In this document: piece after piece, positions 46,527 through 60,100 of the stretch
Numbering within the stretch: the stretch's first letter is position 1
How the letters are laid out: each line of letters opens with the position of its first letter
Assembly: GCA_023333565.1 (NCBI GenBank)
Contig: JAJKFH010001382.1
Span: forward strand, 1 to 64,000
Direction: 5' to 3'
DNA length: 64,000 bases
From: Puffinus mauretanicus
Taxonomy: Eukaryota; Chordata; Aves; Procellariiformes; Procellariidae
Notes under the pieces: model-generated
What the model was told of the DNA's origin: nothing
The model's input: the letters and a program-made list of their open reading frames with translations, nothing else
Databases searched by the model: none
Program-made: the position numbers and the translations under genes

Positions 46527-49500
46527 GAGAACTGTATCTGAATCATCCAGGTCTGAAGATTCAGAGTAAATTTTCACAGTCATTATGATCTGAAACATTT
46601 GAAGAGAGATGGCTTTGCTGTCTTTACAGAAATGCAGTGTATAGAAATACAGAAAAAGTGATGTTTCTCAATGACCTACTGTTGGCGCTCACATGTTTTC
46701 TTTGTTAGAGATTCAGTCTATTTTGGAGTAGTTTGCCTCAAGTTTTAGTCCTTTGTAGAGCTGGACCAAAGAGTCAGAGCTTGTCTAGACAGGAAAATCA
46801 AAGTACTAGAACAATGACAATGTCTAGCATCTGTTTCTAATGAGTATGACAGTGCAACTTCCTTTAGCTTATGCTCTTCTTGGTCAACATGTGGCTAAAA
46901 AGTTCCCAATTACACTATTGGCTTCTCAAAAATGGAGAGAGTGACTCTAAGATTTGTGTCAAAAGGTAACACTGCAAAAGAAATCTCGATCTTCTGTACA
47001 ACTTTCACAAGCCTATTTTCTTAGGAACTCTAGGTGAAAACTTGACAAAATGTCAAGTCTTCACAAGTTTGCCCTTAATGAGAGAAACTTCAATTATACT
47101 TCAAGGCATTCTACTTCTTTGAGGCTTTTTTTTAACTTGAAACTCTCAATCTGCAGCCATTAAAGTAATGTTTCAGAGACCTGGGACATGTTATCAATAT
47201 TTCTTTGCCAAAAAAAGGTCACTACCTTTAAGCAAGGTGTGAATACTAGATTACTGTATTTTTTGCTTCCAACTTCTAATTCTTTTGTGTCCGAAATCTA
47301 GGTAAGTTATTCTTTTACTAACGTGTGTCCAGTACAAATATTAAAAAATTATAGAGCCTACCTTCCTTCCAATGTCAGAGTTATGTGTCACAAATAGCAT
47401 TAATGAAGCCGAGGGGCTTATCCAGGTTCATATTGATGCAAAGGACAAGAGGGCTTGTCTGTGGTCCAATTCATTGATTGTATAGAATTAAACATCTATT
47501 TCATATTTTTTCTCAAACTTGAAATTTCCTTAAGACAATAATTAGGAAAATACAAATTAGTCTTTTATTCAAAATAATACAACCTTATTTTTATCTCCTT
47601 ACTATGTCACATGCATAACCTTTAGCTCCAGAACTTCAGACAGCTTTTAGAAGTTTTTTTCTTTCAATTTCAAATTTTAAAATACCTACATTATATTGTA
47701 TCACACACAGGAAAATATCACGTAGATATTAAATAAGGCTAAGAATTTAGAAACAATTACAGCAACTTTTCTTTCCACGTTGACTCTATTTATTCTTAAA
47801 GAAGGAGCTTTAACTGATTTTTCAAATTATTTCAAATGATCATCCAACATCTGAGGAAATGCACAGAAATACTGACATTTGATCTTGCAGTGTTACAGTG
47901 ACTAACTGCAAATTTCAAGTGTTAAAAAGGATCTGAATTTAAGTCAAATCAGTTTTCAATGTTAGAAATATAAGGATAGGAAGATATGATCTGGGAATTA
48001 GATACTGGAAAAAATGAAAATGTTCATTATAAGAAATTTTTAAAAGAGGGAGATAAAAAACTTTTTTTTTTTTCAGAGAAGACATTGGAGGGAGTTCTTT
48101 TTTTGATACTTACCTTGTTAAAATGTAGGCATGTGAGGAACATTAACTGTCAGAAAATGTGGGGGTTGTTTGGGGGTTTTTTTCCCCATTTATTTCTAAA
48201 TCGCAATGTTAATGCTTACAGAAGAGCCAAGAATCTAGCAGGAAATAAGGCAAATTTCCAAGATGATCAATGTATGATTTTAAGAAATTAGATGTTACTT
48301 AATTTCTTTGAATACAAAAGATGGTGTACATAACCTTTCTTATAAAACACTCAGGATTATTTTTTTATTTATTTAGATTTTGTTCTCTAGTCCCGATTCC
48401 TTTACTCAGAGTGTTATAAGAATCTGCCATGTGTAACATACATACAGACTGCAGAAGAAAAGAAACATAATTGCCCAGTTTTATAAGTCTGAAATTTTGG
48501 GACTGAGTAAATAAAATCCAGATATTCAAAAGCTATTTATGAAACTAAATGGAAAACGTTAATCACCTAAATATGGCTATCTAAGGGATAAGTGTCTTAA
48601 CCTAATAGTTTACTTTAAACCATTTAAGCCTGTTTTAGGCTCTGTTAAATTCACACAAGACTCCATAAAATGACATGTGAGAACTGGGGACAGAGCTAAG
48701 TATTCCAAAGCCCTGGTATTGCACCTTGGTTGCAAAGCTAAGCACAGTTACGTAGTGTCACTAACAAGGGACTCTCTGGTACACAACAACATTAATTAGA
48801 TGGTGCACTTAAACACGGGTGTGTTCCATTTCTAATATAAGAGAAATTTTCTGCCTTCTCATGCAATTGGTAGAAGTTCTGAATGTGTACACAAAGACAA
48901 AGGGAAGAAAAAAAGAATAAATTATCTCCCCTTTCCAAAACACCCCAAAACTTGTCTCTCACAAGAGCTACTTCATGTTTAAGTGAAGAAATGCAAAGGA
49001 AGTCACAACACAGAACTAAATCTGCAAAAATTGGTTAAAATTTAGTTGCATAACACAGAGTATTTAAATCCACCAGTGAAAGAGATAAAGGATTCAAAAC
49101 AGATGTAATCTCAAATGTTTTTTCCATTGGTGTTAACTGGTGTCATATTTCATTACTGGTCAAGTATCTTAATAACATTGTATTCACAGTATTAAATGTG
49201 CCTAGAAACATTTATTCCCTGGCATTTGTGATTATAATCTGTATTGTTAATACACCAGATAAATTGGCTAGGGGGAAAGGATCATGCTTATCCTCCAGAT
49301 AAAGAATATTTTAAATAGTCCATCAATTTTTGTGTAGGAAAGAGGACATCTTCTTAGTAGTTTCAGTGTGTGCAAGATGTTTGCAAGTCTTTTTGCTCTG
49401 ACTGGAATTACAGATTCAAAGGAAGGCAAAGCAATTAGAAAACTACACACAGAATTATTGCAGTTTTAGAAGCTAATAGGTGTTAAGAATTTTTTTTAGG

Positions 49501-51099
49501 GACTTTACAAGGACAGTATGGCAATTTACATGTGTTATAATTCTTTCTTCCCTTTCTGCAGAGAATCTATAAAAATATTACCTTATACATTCCAGAAAGG
49601 TGTTGAAAGAACAAAACAAAGGGACTATAATCCTCCGCAGCTGGATGTTCAGCTCTAAATGTAACAAGGCATTGTCCAGTACAAGTGCTGTAGTTACCCA
49701 AGTAACAACCTCAGCTGGAGAGCATTTCCACCACAAAGTAAAATCAAACCTGTCAAGTGAAAGTGTTTAAATGACAACACATCCTACTTTTGCTGTTGAC
49801 CTTGATCTAAAAACTCATTAAGAATTTTTGAAATAGTTGTCTTTATTTAAATAAAAAAGAAAAACCAAAACCTTCCAACCGTTGCCTGATGAATTAGAAT
49901 ATCGATTTGCTGTTTGGAAAAATATGTTATAATCATATGAAAGGCTCTTCTAATCATTCTTATCTAGATTGATGCAAAAGTCTCTAATCTGCAGTAGCCT
50001 TTCTTTCAATGTTATATTATTCAAGTTGTTTTCAGATTAATATTTATAACCTTTATCAAGCTTTACATCTAAACAAATTTTTAATTTTTAAACTTCAAAA
50101 TCTCTTGTCCTACTATTATGTCCTCTCAACAAACTGCTAGGATACAGAAGACAAATCTCGTTCTTAAAGTACAGTAGACCAGACATGAAATTCAGGTACA
50201 GTTTCATTCGCTATCATTTCAATAACTAGCTTACCATATCAATTAGTTTAATGGAAAGAAAGTAGTTGTAAATTTATTGTCAATATGATGTATGTAAGGC
50301 TTTTTAAGTTAAGAGGCATTAACTGTAGAAAGGAAAAGAAGAAAAAAGATTTCCACTGCTCTAGAAAACTAGAGGAACTTCTTCAAGGTCTCAGCCAACT
50401 TTTGTTTTCTCTTCCAGTGGCATACAGACATGATACACAAGGTATGATTTTCGAGGATTTTCTTTCTTAGAAATATTCCTGTGCTCTGGTAGAAACTGTT
50501 ACATATTTTGCTCTTTTGAATGTAAGCTCATTTAGTCAGGTGTCTACATATATTTTAATATTTACCTTTCTTTTTCATATGTTATAAGAAAAAAGAATAT
50601 GTAAACAGAAAAAGATACAAAGAGAATTAGGATTCCATAAAGAGGAAAAGTTTTTGTGATGAAGACTGAAGAGGTTTCTAACTGTAACGAGATATCTAGT
50701 CTGTGGTTATCAGGGTTGGCAAATGAGACATTCCAAAAAGTGAAAATAAAAATCTCATTCGAAGAAAAAGCAACACAGGGTAGCACAGGAAGAGATGCAA
50801 GTTTCCCAGAATATTGTATAACTTGACTGAAAATTTATTGGGTAGGATACTTGTAACAGGCTACCCTTCTATGAGGTTTGGTTGAAGTAGATCTAAGGTA
50901 ATGAGTTTTGGGGGAAGCATGGAGCCAAGAAGACCTGTCTTCTGTTGTGTCTTCCAAAACTCCTGTCAGGCAAAATACTTGACTTCAGTTGCAACTGTGG
51001 AAATTTTCAATTCTGTAGAATAAACATTTGCTGATATAAAGCCTTCTATGATAAAACAATCAGATGTAATAAGTACACATATAAATGAATATATTCAAA

Positions 51100-51307
51100 G
51101 ACATTTTCCCCATTAGGACAGTCAAACAATGGGACCAGTTGCCCAGAGAGGTTGTGCAGTCCCCTTCATTGGTGGCTACCCAACTAGATAAGACCCTGAG
51201 CAATGTGGTGTGATCCAATAGCTGACTCCGCTTTGTGCAGGGGCATGGACTAGAGACCTCCTGAGGTCACTTCCAACTTGAATTATCCTATGATTCTTTG
51301 ATTCTTT
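51100..51307 (+). mobile_element. Old CR1 LINE tail
   Basis: A diverged last 200 bp of a CR1. Recognisable parts are GGACCAGTTGCCCAGAGAGGTTGTG (encoding the QLPREVV-type block), the GACTAGAGACCTCCTGAGGTCACTTCCAACTTGAATTATCC 3' UTR and the tail TATGATTCTTTGATTCTTT, a mutated 8-bp repeat. The left border is approximate. Confidence 0.85.
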
Positions 51308-51929
51308 AAAATTCAGCTGCAACCTCCAGGTACATCTGCATGGTTTTGGTACCAGACAACACAGCTATGCCTGATTCTTGCAGACTCAACTCCATATGTC
51401 AATATCTGACCACTTTCTTAAAGTATAACAACATAGAGTACTTCCTGACTATTGCTTCAAAATTCTTTCTCTTGCTTCTGAGTGTAAAGCCACTGACATA
51501 AAATGGCTAGGGAGGGTACATGATTTTGATGCTTCTCAGTTTCTTTCAGTCCTTGGAAATGGAAACACAAGATAAAAGCATCCAAATTATTGTACAACTT
51601 AACTCTGAAATAAAGTACTTCTTTCACAGAATATGTTCTTATTACCATTGCTTCAGTAATTGCTTAGAAATTAAATTTTTCATTTCTTAATTAGAGTTCA
51701 TTGGGCTGACTATGACTAAAGTGTCTGTACTCCAAATCCCCACCTGGATACATCTCTGAAGATATGAAATTAAAGACTGCCAGATGCTAGTACAAGTAAA
51801 GGTATCTTCTTCAATGTCCCAGGCTTTTTGGACAGTTCCCAAATCTTGTAAACTTACTAGCAGTAGAGGCTATCTGCCTCTTTACCTAACTCAAATTCCA
51901 GTCAATATAGCCTGTTGAAGAAAGCAGTT
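51308..51929. other. Unassigned sequence between CR1 tail and LTR fragment
   Basis: I see no gene or repeat family in this 0.6 kb. Confidence 0.5.
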
Positions 51930-52404
51930 GACCTTGAACTGAAGGTCTGCAACCTATGGAGGACCCACTCCAGAGCAGGGGAAAAGTGTGAGGAGGAGGT
52001 AGTGGTAGAAAGGAACTGTTATGGACTGATCATAACCCTCTGCCATCCCCAATCCCCATCTCTCTGCACCACTCAGACCAGGAGGGCAGGGAGGGGAAGA
52101 GGTAGAAGGGTCAGGGATGAAGGAGTCAGGTTGATTCTGGGAAAAAGGGTGGAGGTTGGCGGAAGGTGTTTTAGTTTTTGCCTTTGTTTCTTACTATCTA
52201 AATCTATTTTAAGTAGGAATGAATTAAATTATTTTTCCCCAAGTTGAGTCTGTTTTGCCCATGATGGTAATTGGTAAGTGATCTCCTTGTCTTTATCTTG
52301 ATCCACAAGTTTTTTCATCTTTTCTCCCCCTGTCCTGTTGAGAAAGGGGAGTGAGAGAGCAGCTGGATGGGCAGCTGGCAGCTGGCCAAAGTCAACGAAC
52401 CACA
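51930..52404 (+). mobile_element. LTR fragment of a second avian ERV family (ERVK-like)
   Basis: Several blocks match an LTR type that I know from bird genomes: GAGGACCCACTCCAGAGCAG near 51,958, GGAAGGTGTTTTAG near 52,160, CCCCAAGTTGAGTCTGTTTTGCCC near 52,237, TTATCTTGATCCACAAG near 52,290 and an ending of GCCAAAGTCAACGAACCACA. ATTAAA lies at 52,223-52,228. The family is different from that of the ERV at 22-28 kb. The left end is not defined and no target duplication was found, so it is treated as truncated. The ERVK-like label rests on memory of the family and should be taken as tentative. Confidence 0.65.
52223..52228 (+). terminator. ATTAAA in the LTR fragment
   Basis: A polyadenylation hexamer variant at the expected place before the U5-like part of this LTR. 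Confidence 0.45.
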
Positions 52405-52414
52405 ACTCCATCAC

Positions 52415-52622
52415 TCAATTACGAAAACACTTTTTTGCTTTCAGTGGTCAAACACTGAAACTTCCCAGAGAAGTTGTGGAATACCCATCCTTGGAGACAT
52501 TCAAACCCTCTCTGGACACAATCCTGGACAACCAGCTCTAGTTGACCCTGCTTGAGCAGGAACATTGGAATAGAAGATCTCAAGAGGTCCCTTCTAACCT
52601 AAACAATTCTGTGATTTTGTGA
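52415..52622 (+). mobile_element. Old CR1 LINE tail
   Basis: A 3' CR1 fragment: GTGGTCAAACACTGAAACTTCCCAGAG, then the coding block REVVEYPSLETFKPSLD, then a 3' UTR with AAGAGGTCCCTTCTAACCTAAACAATTCTGTGATTTTGTGA. The end is a decayed 8-bp tail. It directly follows the LTR fragment. Confidence 0.88.
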
Positions 52623-52687
52623 ATAGTTAAATATCATAGCCAGAAATTACTGAAAATTCTTCAACAATTCTTTCTTTGGAGATGTAC

Positions 52688-52735
52688 AGATTTTGGCTGG
52701 GATAGCTTGTGTGGTGCTAAGTTTTGGATTTATGG
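52688..52735 (+). mobile_element. Short LTR remnant related to the ERV at 22-28 kb
   Basis: TTTTGGCTGGGATAG, a gap, then GTGCTAAGTTTTGGATTTA closely parallels the first 60 bp of the ERVL-like LTR. Only this stretch is recognisable, so it is a very truncated piece. Confidence 0.5.
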
Positions 52736-53929
52736 CCTACGTTTTGAAAGACAATAAGGGAGTAGGACACTCAGATCATATTTTTTAAAGGGTTTGGCGA
52801 ATACAGTTCTCCAAAATATTTTTAGAAAATTTCAGCTCATATTTTTTGTGACGGACTTGAGAAGTCTCATTAAAGTACCAGTGATAAGACTGTTTATCTT
52901 CCTGCTTGCTCTTTGAGAAAATAGTTCTGATAAAGATGTTACAAATACTTTTCACAGATTGCTTCCACTGTGGTTGAAGGGAAAACTTGATATGGAAGAG
53001 GAAAATCTGTCTCTACAAAGATATTATAAATACGCTCATTACATTGTAAAACATGAAAAGAGAATAAAGCTTGCACGTCTCCACATTTTGAACAACTTAT
53101 CACATTAAAAAAGATCAACAGGTGACATTGTCCAGACACTCTACTGAGACACAAATAAAGAGGAGAGAAATAGGGTTTTAGGGAGGTCTGCGTTTTGGGT
53201 TTTTTTTTTTTTGGGGAGTTGTTTTTTTTGGTGTTTTTTTTTTAACTAGAGCTTAATAAACATACATAGAACATTCAGCTGCTGTAATAAAAGCAGTTGA
53301 CAAGTAATTGCAAAGGCAAAGTCCTAGGAATAATTAATCATATTTACATCTGCTTTGTTTACTAAATTCCCAGAAAATCACCTGTGAAGGTGAAACCTCA
53401 CTGATTGCAGGTTTTAATTTTTTGGTGATTGTTCAAATAATTAAAACTAACTGTAAATGTAAATGAAGCATTAACATTAATATAAATTTCTCAGTTATAT
53501 TTCAAGCTAATTGTTATTCAGCTAATTATGAGCTATAGCAACATTGGTGCCAATTATTGTAAGGAATTAGCACATCGGGTTAATCCTACAGAAGAGGTAA
53601 TTTTTCATGAGTTCTGTTGAGTATAAGCAAAGCAGTGTGTTAAGTCAGTTTTTAACACCTTCATTAATGATCTGGAAAAAACAGAAGCAGCATGTTAATT
53701 AAAGTTATGTACACGTTTAAGCCATCAGCCTAACATTTAGAAGGAAAGTAAGGAAATAAAAGGTGACACAAACTTAAAGGAGACTGTTTCTAATGTTAAT
53801 AATCTTTTAAAACAATCCGGAGAATTAATCAAAATTCAAAACTTACTGTTGAATTGTTGAAAAGTAACCAGAATGAGACATAAAAAAGACCTGGCTTCAT
53901 AAGATAATTCAGGGAGGAAGAAACTTCAG
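52736..53929. other. Single-copy AT-rich sequence
   Basis: A T-rich, G-interrupted tract lies at 53,200-53,243. Nothing else recognised. Confidence 0.55.
53200..53243 (+). repeat. T-rich tract with G interruptions
   Basis: T13, GGGGAG, then T8 and T10 runs. Low complexity. Confidence 0.85.
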
Positions 53930-54195
53930 GAGCATGTCCCTGCTCAAATTAGGGTCAGCTCTGAGAGGAAACCATGCTGCACAGGGCTCTGTCCAGTCAA
54001 ACCTTGCTAAACACCAAGGACAGAGATTGTACAGCCTCTCTGGGAAACCTGTTCCCATGTTTGTCTGTCCTCATAATGAAAAGATTTTTCCTTAATTCCA
54101 GTCTGAAACACTCTTTTTTCAACTTATTCCCATAGTCTCTTGTTGTCCCACTCTGCACCTCTCAAGTCCTGTGTTTCAAGTCTCTTGTCAAATCA
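53930..54195 (-). mobile_element. Very old CR1 LINE fragment
   Basis: Plus-strand landmarks are GTCCAGTCAAACCTTGCTAAACACC, ACAGCCTCTCTGGGAAACCTGTTCCCATG, the TCATAATGAAAAGATTTTTCCTTAATTCCAGTC block and CTTGTTGTCCCACTCTGCACCTC. These follow the minus-strand order of a CR1 3' coding end. Identity is low and both borders are approximate. It is the most diverged CR1 in the window. Confidence 0.8.
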
Positions 54196-57100
54196 GCTTT
54201 GGTAGTCCATCAGTTGAAAGCTGAGGAAATGGGAAAGGAACATTTGTTTTTAATTAATTAATATATATACATTCAAAGTAAAAGTTTGTAATAAGTGCTA
54301 AATTGAGTTTGCTGAGTGAAGCAAGAACAGAAATGTAAGGAGAGGAAGCCAAAATGTCTTAAGGTTTCCAATTAAAATGCTTTTTCAACTTAGTTCCCAA
54401 AATAGATTATTTATGTGGGTGTGGGTGGAAAACTTAGAAAACTTGAAAGTTAAGGAAGAAGAATATGGAGTTTGGCAAGAAAGGGTCAGAAAGGACCTCC
54501 TTTGCCCAGATGTGAACAATAGCATCTCTTCTACTTCTGACAGCTCTTAGGGCTCTCCTCCTAGGAGAAGTGAAGCCTTGCTCCTCCTAGGGAAGTGCAC
54601 TCTTACAGCAGGAGTAAGAAGAATGAGACATTTTAAGATCCCTCTTACATGGGGCTTTTGCCCCATGTGCTTTCTTATGTGAGGACCTACAAAGAGGACT
54701 TGGGCTTGCTATTTTGCTTTTATGGGATCTGGAAGGGCGGCTTCAAACACATCTGTGCCCTGCCTACACAGACGTAACAAAAGCCTGCAGCGTGTACAAG
54801 GACATCTGAGATTCATTTTCAAATCAAGCTAAAATGTGCTAGTCAAGGAGAAACTAAGCCTGGGCCAAGCAGGGAAAAGCTCTCTGAAGAATTAATATGC
54901 AACTCTGTCTGTCTGAAAGACACAGCAAAATCATGTATTATACTGGGAGCTAGTTTCAATGCTTACATTTATGTTGCCCACTATAGAATTAAAATACCTT
55001 TTTTTCTTGAAAATGGAATGGAAAAATAATATGTGATAATGTAGTTAAGGAAGCATGTGTGAAAGTAGATAGAATAAAGAAAAATTGTTTGCACAAGAAA
55101 TAATTTCTTCTCTTTAGAATTCTGCCTTTGCCAAATAAACAATGATCTTTTTATTCAGTACTATCAGTCATTCGTTTCAATATGGAATGAGTTTTCTGAA
55201 AACATGTTTATAGTTAGGAGTGCTTTGCTGGCACATGATTATTGAAATAACTGATTTTTCAGCTCAATGAACAAAAGTATATGTTCAGAGAGAAGATTTT
55301 CAGATAGACATCTTTTAGATCACTTGGGAGAAAGAAAATTTGTTTCACTTTAAATAAAACCAAAGTTTTGTATTTAGAAGAGAATTCAAATACGTCTGTC
55401 ATCTGCAACAAGAAAATGAATGGTCTTTCCTCACTCCCTTCACTTGCTTGAAACCCTAGACAACTCAGTTGAAATGCCTTTCTTTTTTGTCTTCCTTTCT
55501 TTTTAGCAGATTTGTTTGAAACTAGTTTAAATGTTTATTAGTCATTCAATGTCATCAATGCACAGGTAGTTTGTAAGGCTTGTAAAGCTTGAACCAAAAG
55601 ACCATTCACTGAGACTGTTCTAGTTCAAACAGTCCTTGAGTCTGTGAGAGCCCTGAGAAAGCCCTGAATATCCCATTCTTATTCTCACAAGTTCTTTCCC
55701 TCAACAATTTTTTTTTATTAGTTTACATTTAATTATTTAAATATATCACCCAATTATTAACTTTAACCAAAGGTCCTAATTAACAGCTGTCTACAAGCAG
55801 GATTAGGACAGTTAGCTGATGTTTGTGTTCAGATCCTTGCTCTAATGAAGAGCTGTTCTAAGGGCAACAGATCCAAAGAAAGGGACTGAGAAGGAACTGC
55901 CGTTGACCACTGCATAGGACATCATCAATCTCCGGACACCAGGCAACCAGGAGACTCACATCATGCTAAAGGAGAACCTGAGGGATGGAAAGCACACACA
56001 CTTAAGAAAATAAAGTCTTAGGTATTAGAGAGGAGGAAAAGGCCTCCATACCCATGAAGAGGGCTGAGACTCTCAGAGTTTTGTCCTTCCAGGATTCCCA
56101 TTTTGAAATGAGAAGACATGGGGAGAGGATGCCTCACAAGAGCCTGGTTCACTGGGTTCATGGGCTGCAGAGGAATCTGGCACAGTTAACATTCATCTGC
56201 CAGAAGTCAGATGACCTTCTAGTCAAAGGTCCCCCTCAAATTCAGACAAGCTAACAAAAGCTTACAAAAGAGGAAAGGAAATTATGAAAGTTTAAAAAGA
56301 AAGGAGAGAGAGGATTTTACAGCCAGATGGGAAGAAGAGGAGAAGAATTGATATTAAAAGGCCAGAGATAAATCATTACCCTCCTTACATGATTGGTGAC
56401 CATGATTTGGGAGGAAAAGGGAACTGCTACTCGGTCATTGCTTACACATTGAAATGGAAGGATAGCAAAGTAGGCAGCATCACTACTGTCTTTGTTTCCA
56501 TCTTTCCTTCTAGAATGAGTCTAAAAGCCTCTTGTAGTCATGGAGGTGATGATGGCTCTGAGAGACATTGTCTTGTGACAGGAGGTAGACCTTGGTCAAG
56601 AGTCAAAGGTCCTCAGCCCCTGCTCTTGCCAGCAACAGTAGTGGCTGAACTGCTGCATCTAGCTCTAAGAATTTGTTTCATTTGCAGGGCATTGCTATTT
56701 CAGGAGACAGCAAAGGGAGGAGATCACTTCTCCCTTTTGTGATGTCAGAGCAGAGAGCTGTGAATCCCATTCGCTGCAAGCAGGTACTACCCCATACTAT
56801 GCAGAGGAGTATGACATTTCTTATAATCCTCTGGCATGCTTGTGAGCACTAGATTGTGCACTACAAGTTTGTCACAGTCTTCACGCTCTTTAACCTGCTC
56901 ATCTAGCTGACCGAGCACTCGATTTGCTCATTAAAGGTAGGCTGCTCAGCAGCCACTTCCACCTGCTTTTGCAATGAAGCAGAAAAGAGAATACTCTGAA
57001 CTGTCTCTCATCATTGGCATAGACTCAGTTGAAAGTTTTAGGTTCATGCATAAAAGAGTAGCTCCAGTGAAAGAAATCAATTATGTCTAGTCAATAGTGT

Positions 57101-60100
57101 ACCCTGACTCTGTCCAAAACAGGACAGCAGGACAAAGTGTGGCCATTCACCAAGGATCATCTATGTACAAGTATTACACCTTTTATTCCCCTTTGGCAGA
57201 AATTTTTCACTAATTCAGCCCAAATTAAATAAACTGCAAAGTTACTTCAGATTGCATTTTTTTTTCAGTAAGTACTGTATTCACATTTTTTTTCCTTAAA
57301 ATACTTCTAATTGCATTTAAAAAAAAATCCCAGAACTATACAGTTGAACTGTACTAGTAAGTGTGTCGAATACGAGTGTAGCTCATGCTCTCCTAGTTAC
57401 TAGAATTTATTCTTTCTCTATATATGAAACAAGCAATGCTGGTACAATGTTACTAACAGAAGTATATCTATTTTCAGTCGTTCTGCTGGAGTATGAATGT
57501 ACCTGAATAGATTGCAATATGCCAGTAGAAGTTTTGTGGAACTTCAGCGGAAGTCAGTGGATGTGGTGGGAATTTTAGCCTAAAAGGGTGTGAAAGCTGT
57601 TTGGCACACAAGTCAAATGAACAATAAATTAAACAAATTACTTACTCTTGTCTGATTTACTCATAGCTTCAGAATGACACAGGGAATTCAAATTTAACCA
57701 CTATAAGGTGAGCACTGATAAAATGGAAGGAAGGGATTACAAGCTCAAGGAAAGTTGTTCACTTTAAGGGACACTGAATATGTGAATAGTCAGGCATAAA
57801 GATTACAGGGGGCAGAGACAAGTATCTAATATATACTAATATTTTTAAAGAGAGGATCTGTAAAATATTTTTGAGAAGAAGTACTGCTATAAAGCTGAAC
57901 ATAAGGAAGTTCAATACGGCATGAATATTTTTCTGCAACTTAAGCCAGTTAAGGCTGTTTTGGCAAAGGGATGGATTGGATATGGCTTCTTCAGCTTTCT
58001 GTCTCAAATGTCTGATGTGTGCACTGATCAGTTTTGCCTAAATAAGGGTGTCATGACAGTGTCCATAGACATCATATATTGACCAATCCATTCAAGCTAC
58101 TTTGTTTTCTGAAATTTCACTGGGAAAATTAAATAACCATTGAAAGAATAGCATCACTTCCATCAGTGACTATCTGTTGCTTAGAGTATTGGAATTGGGT
58201 TATTCCAATGTAATTTTGTTTTTTCTTTCTTTGCAAGAGAACTATCCCAAACAATTTGCTTAGAAAGTGAAATCTTCTTATTGCATTAAATTATCTTTCC
58301 ACATTATATTGCTGTCAAAAAATGATTATATATATAAGCCATCAAACATGGCAAATTTGTTTTCATTAGGAAGTTCTTCAATAGTGTGTGTGTGTTGTTT
58401 CCTAATCTTCTTATATGTAACCTCTAGAAATTGCAGGGAGATGAGAGGCGCACAGATTGCCTGCTTGCTTTTTATTTCTTCTCCTGAGATTTCACTACTG
58501 CTTCCAGCAAGTTTAACATAATCTTTGCGCAAAAAAATTTTCTCTTTTGTCTTACAAAGCCTTATCTATCAAGCCCATTTCAAGAGTGTGGATATGAACA
58601 AATATAATGATATGTATTTTGAGACATTATAAGCTATATGCAGGACAAGAATACTAATGTATCTTATAGGACCATATGGAAAACCAGTGCCATATTGATA
58701 TTTCATATCCCAGTTACAGGACTGTTCATTGATTTTCCTAAACTCATGTACAGAATGTATTATAATCGAGAAGGACCCCAAATATAAAGAAATTATTTTT
58801 AATTCAGTATTAGAAAATAGTATAAGAAGCAAATAAGCAAGTAGAAAGTTAAAATGACTTAATATTAAGAAAATGCACATCAATGACGTTTTAACGTTTT
58901 CAGTGTTATTGTTTTAAAACTATATTAATGCTTATTTGTGATCTGATAAATCCTTTAATTTATACAACAATCAGAATAATAGTTGTATTTTATGAATACA
59001 AAACAGGGTCAAAACATTTAAGAAAATATCTAAACTGATAAACATGAAAAATAATAAACATAGCTTTTCTTTTAAATATATTTTGTGAAAAAATTTGGAG
59101 CAAAAATATTTATGGTGTGAATATGCAGGTTCTTAATCTATCCAGTTCTGAAATCTTACTGAGTTTGAATTCATATCAAATCAAATATTTTTCTTCCCTC
59201 ATATGTACTATTTTTATATTATTTTTATTAGCAGATAATCTTTAAAAAGCATGCCCCTGGGGGTGGTAAAGCAAATTTACCCATTACTTTATAGTGGAGA
59301 TCCTCAAGGGGACTTCAAAGATTTTCAGAACCAGTACACTGTATTTCAGAAGCCTTAGAAAATGGTTTATGTTCATATTTAAGTCTGTCTTTTTTTTTTT
59401 TTCCAAAAGGACCTTGCACACATTCTAGCTACCATTTACTCAACTCTTGACAGCTCCCTGGTTTAAAAGTATACTACAAAGAAGCACATGTATATTCATA
59501 AAGAATAAACTGTATTTGGACTAGGGAAAACATTTTTTATTGCATTTATATCTCTTTGTAACTTCGGGGGATTTTACTGTTCACAAAAATAAGAGATTTA
59601 TAGTACAGGCTTGTTTAAGGCACAGTGCTGTGCATTAACATCTTTATACATCTCTGCAAAAGGCAATCCACTCCTGACTTACACCCCTCTGCTGTTTTAA
59701 TACTGCTTGCCTACATTTTCCCTGTGCGAAGGCTGCCGGATTTGTGTTGAGTTGTGTCGTGGGTTTTGAAGTAGTGAGTCTTCCACTGAGGACTACAATA
59801 AGATCACCAAACTAAATTCACATTTTCTTTAACCTGGAAGTAAAAGTAACGGAAGCCAAACATATTAGTCCTCTCTTTGGCTACTTCAGTGAGCAGCACC
59901 TATACTCATTTTCAAAGTGAAGACGTGACTACTGCACTTTCACACCTTCCTGAGTGTTAATCAAACCTCCTCTGAATGAAGTATCTAAAGTTGCTGCAAA
60001 AGGATGTAGGGCTTTGGAGCTTTTTTACTTTCTGTAATAAAATGGGTGTGTACATGGGAAATCTGGGATTCTGGAGACTTCATTCTTTATTTTGTTATGC

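Larger units (their letters stand above)
45167..51099. other. Single-copy AT-rich sequence
   Basis: About 6 kb with no recognised gene, RNA or transposon. Simple tracts: T15 at 45,995-46,009 and an A-rich run at 46,485-46,526. Open frames are short and of low complexity. Confidence 0.6.

Noticed and set aside
50418..50441. 24-bp micro-exon between TTCTCTTCCAG and GTATGA
   Set aside because: Borders fit consensus, but a 24-bp exon with no other support is expected by chance in this length of DNA.
56389..56742. 117-codon plus-strand frame as a gene
   Set aside because: No recognisable domain, no clear promoter or splice borders; kept only as part of a compositional finding.
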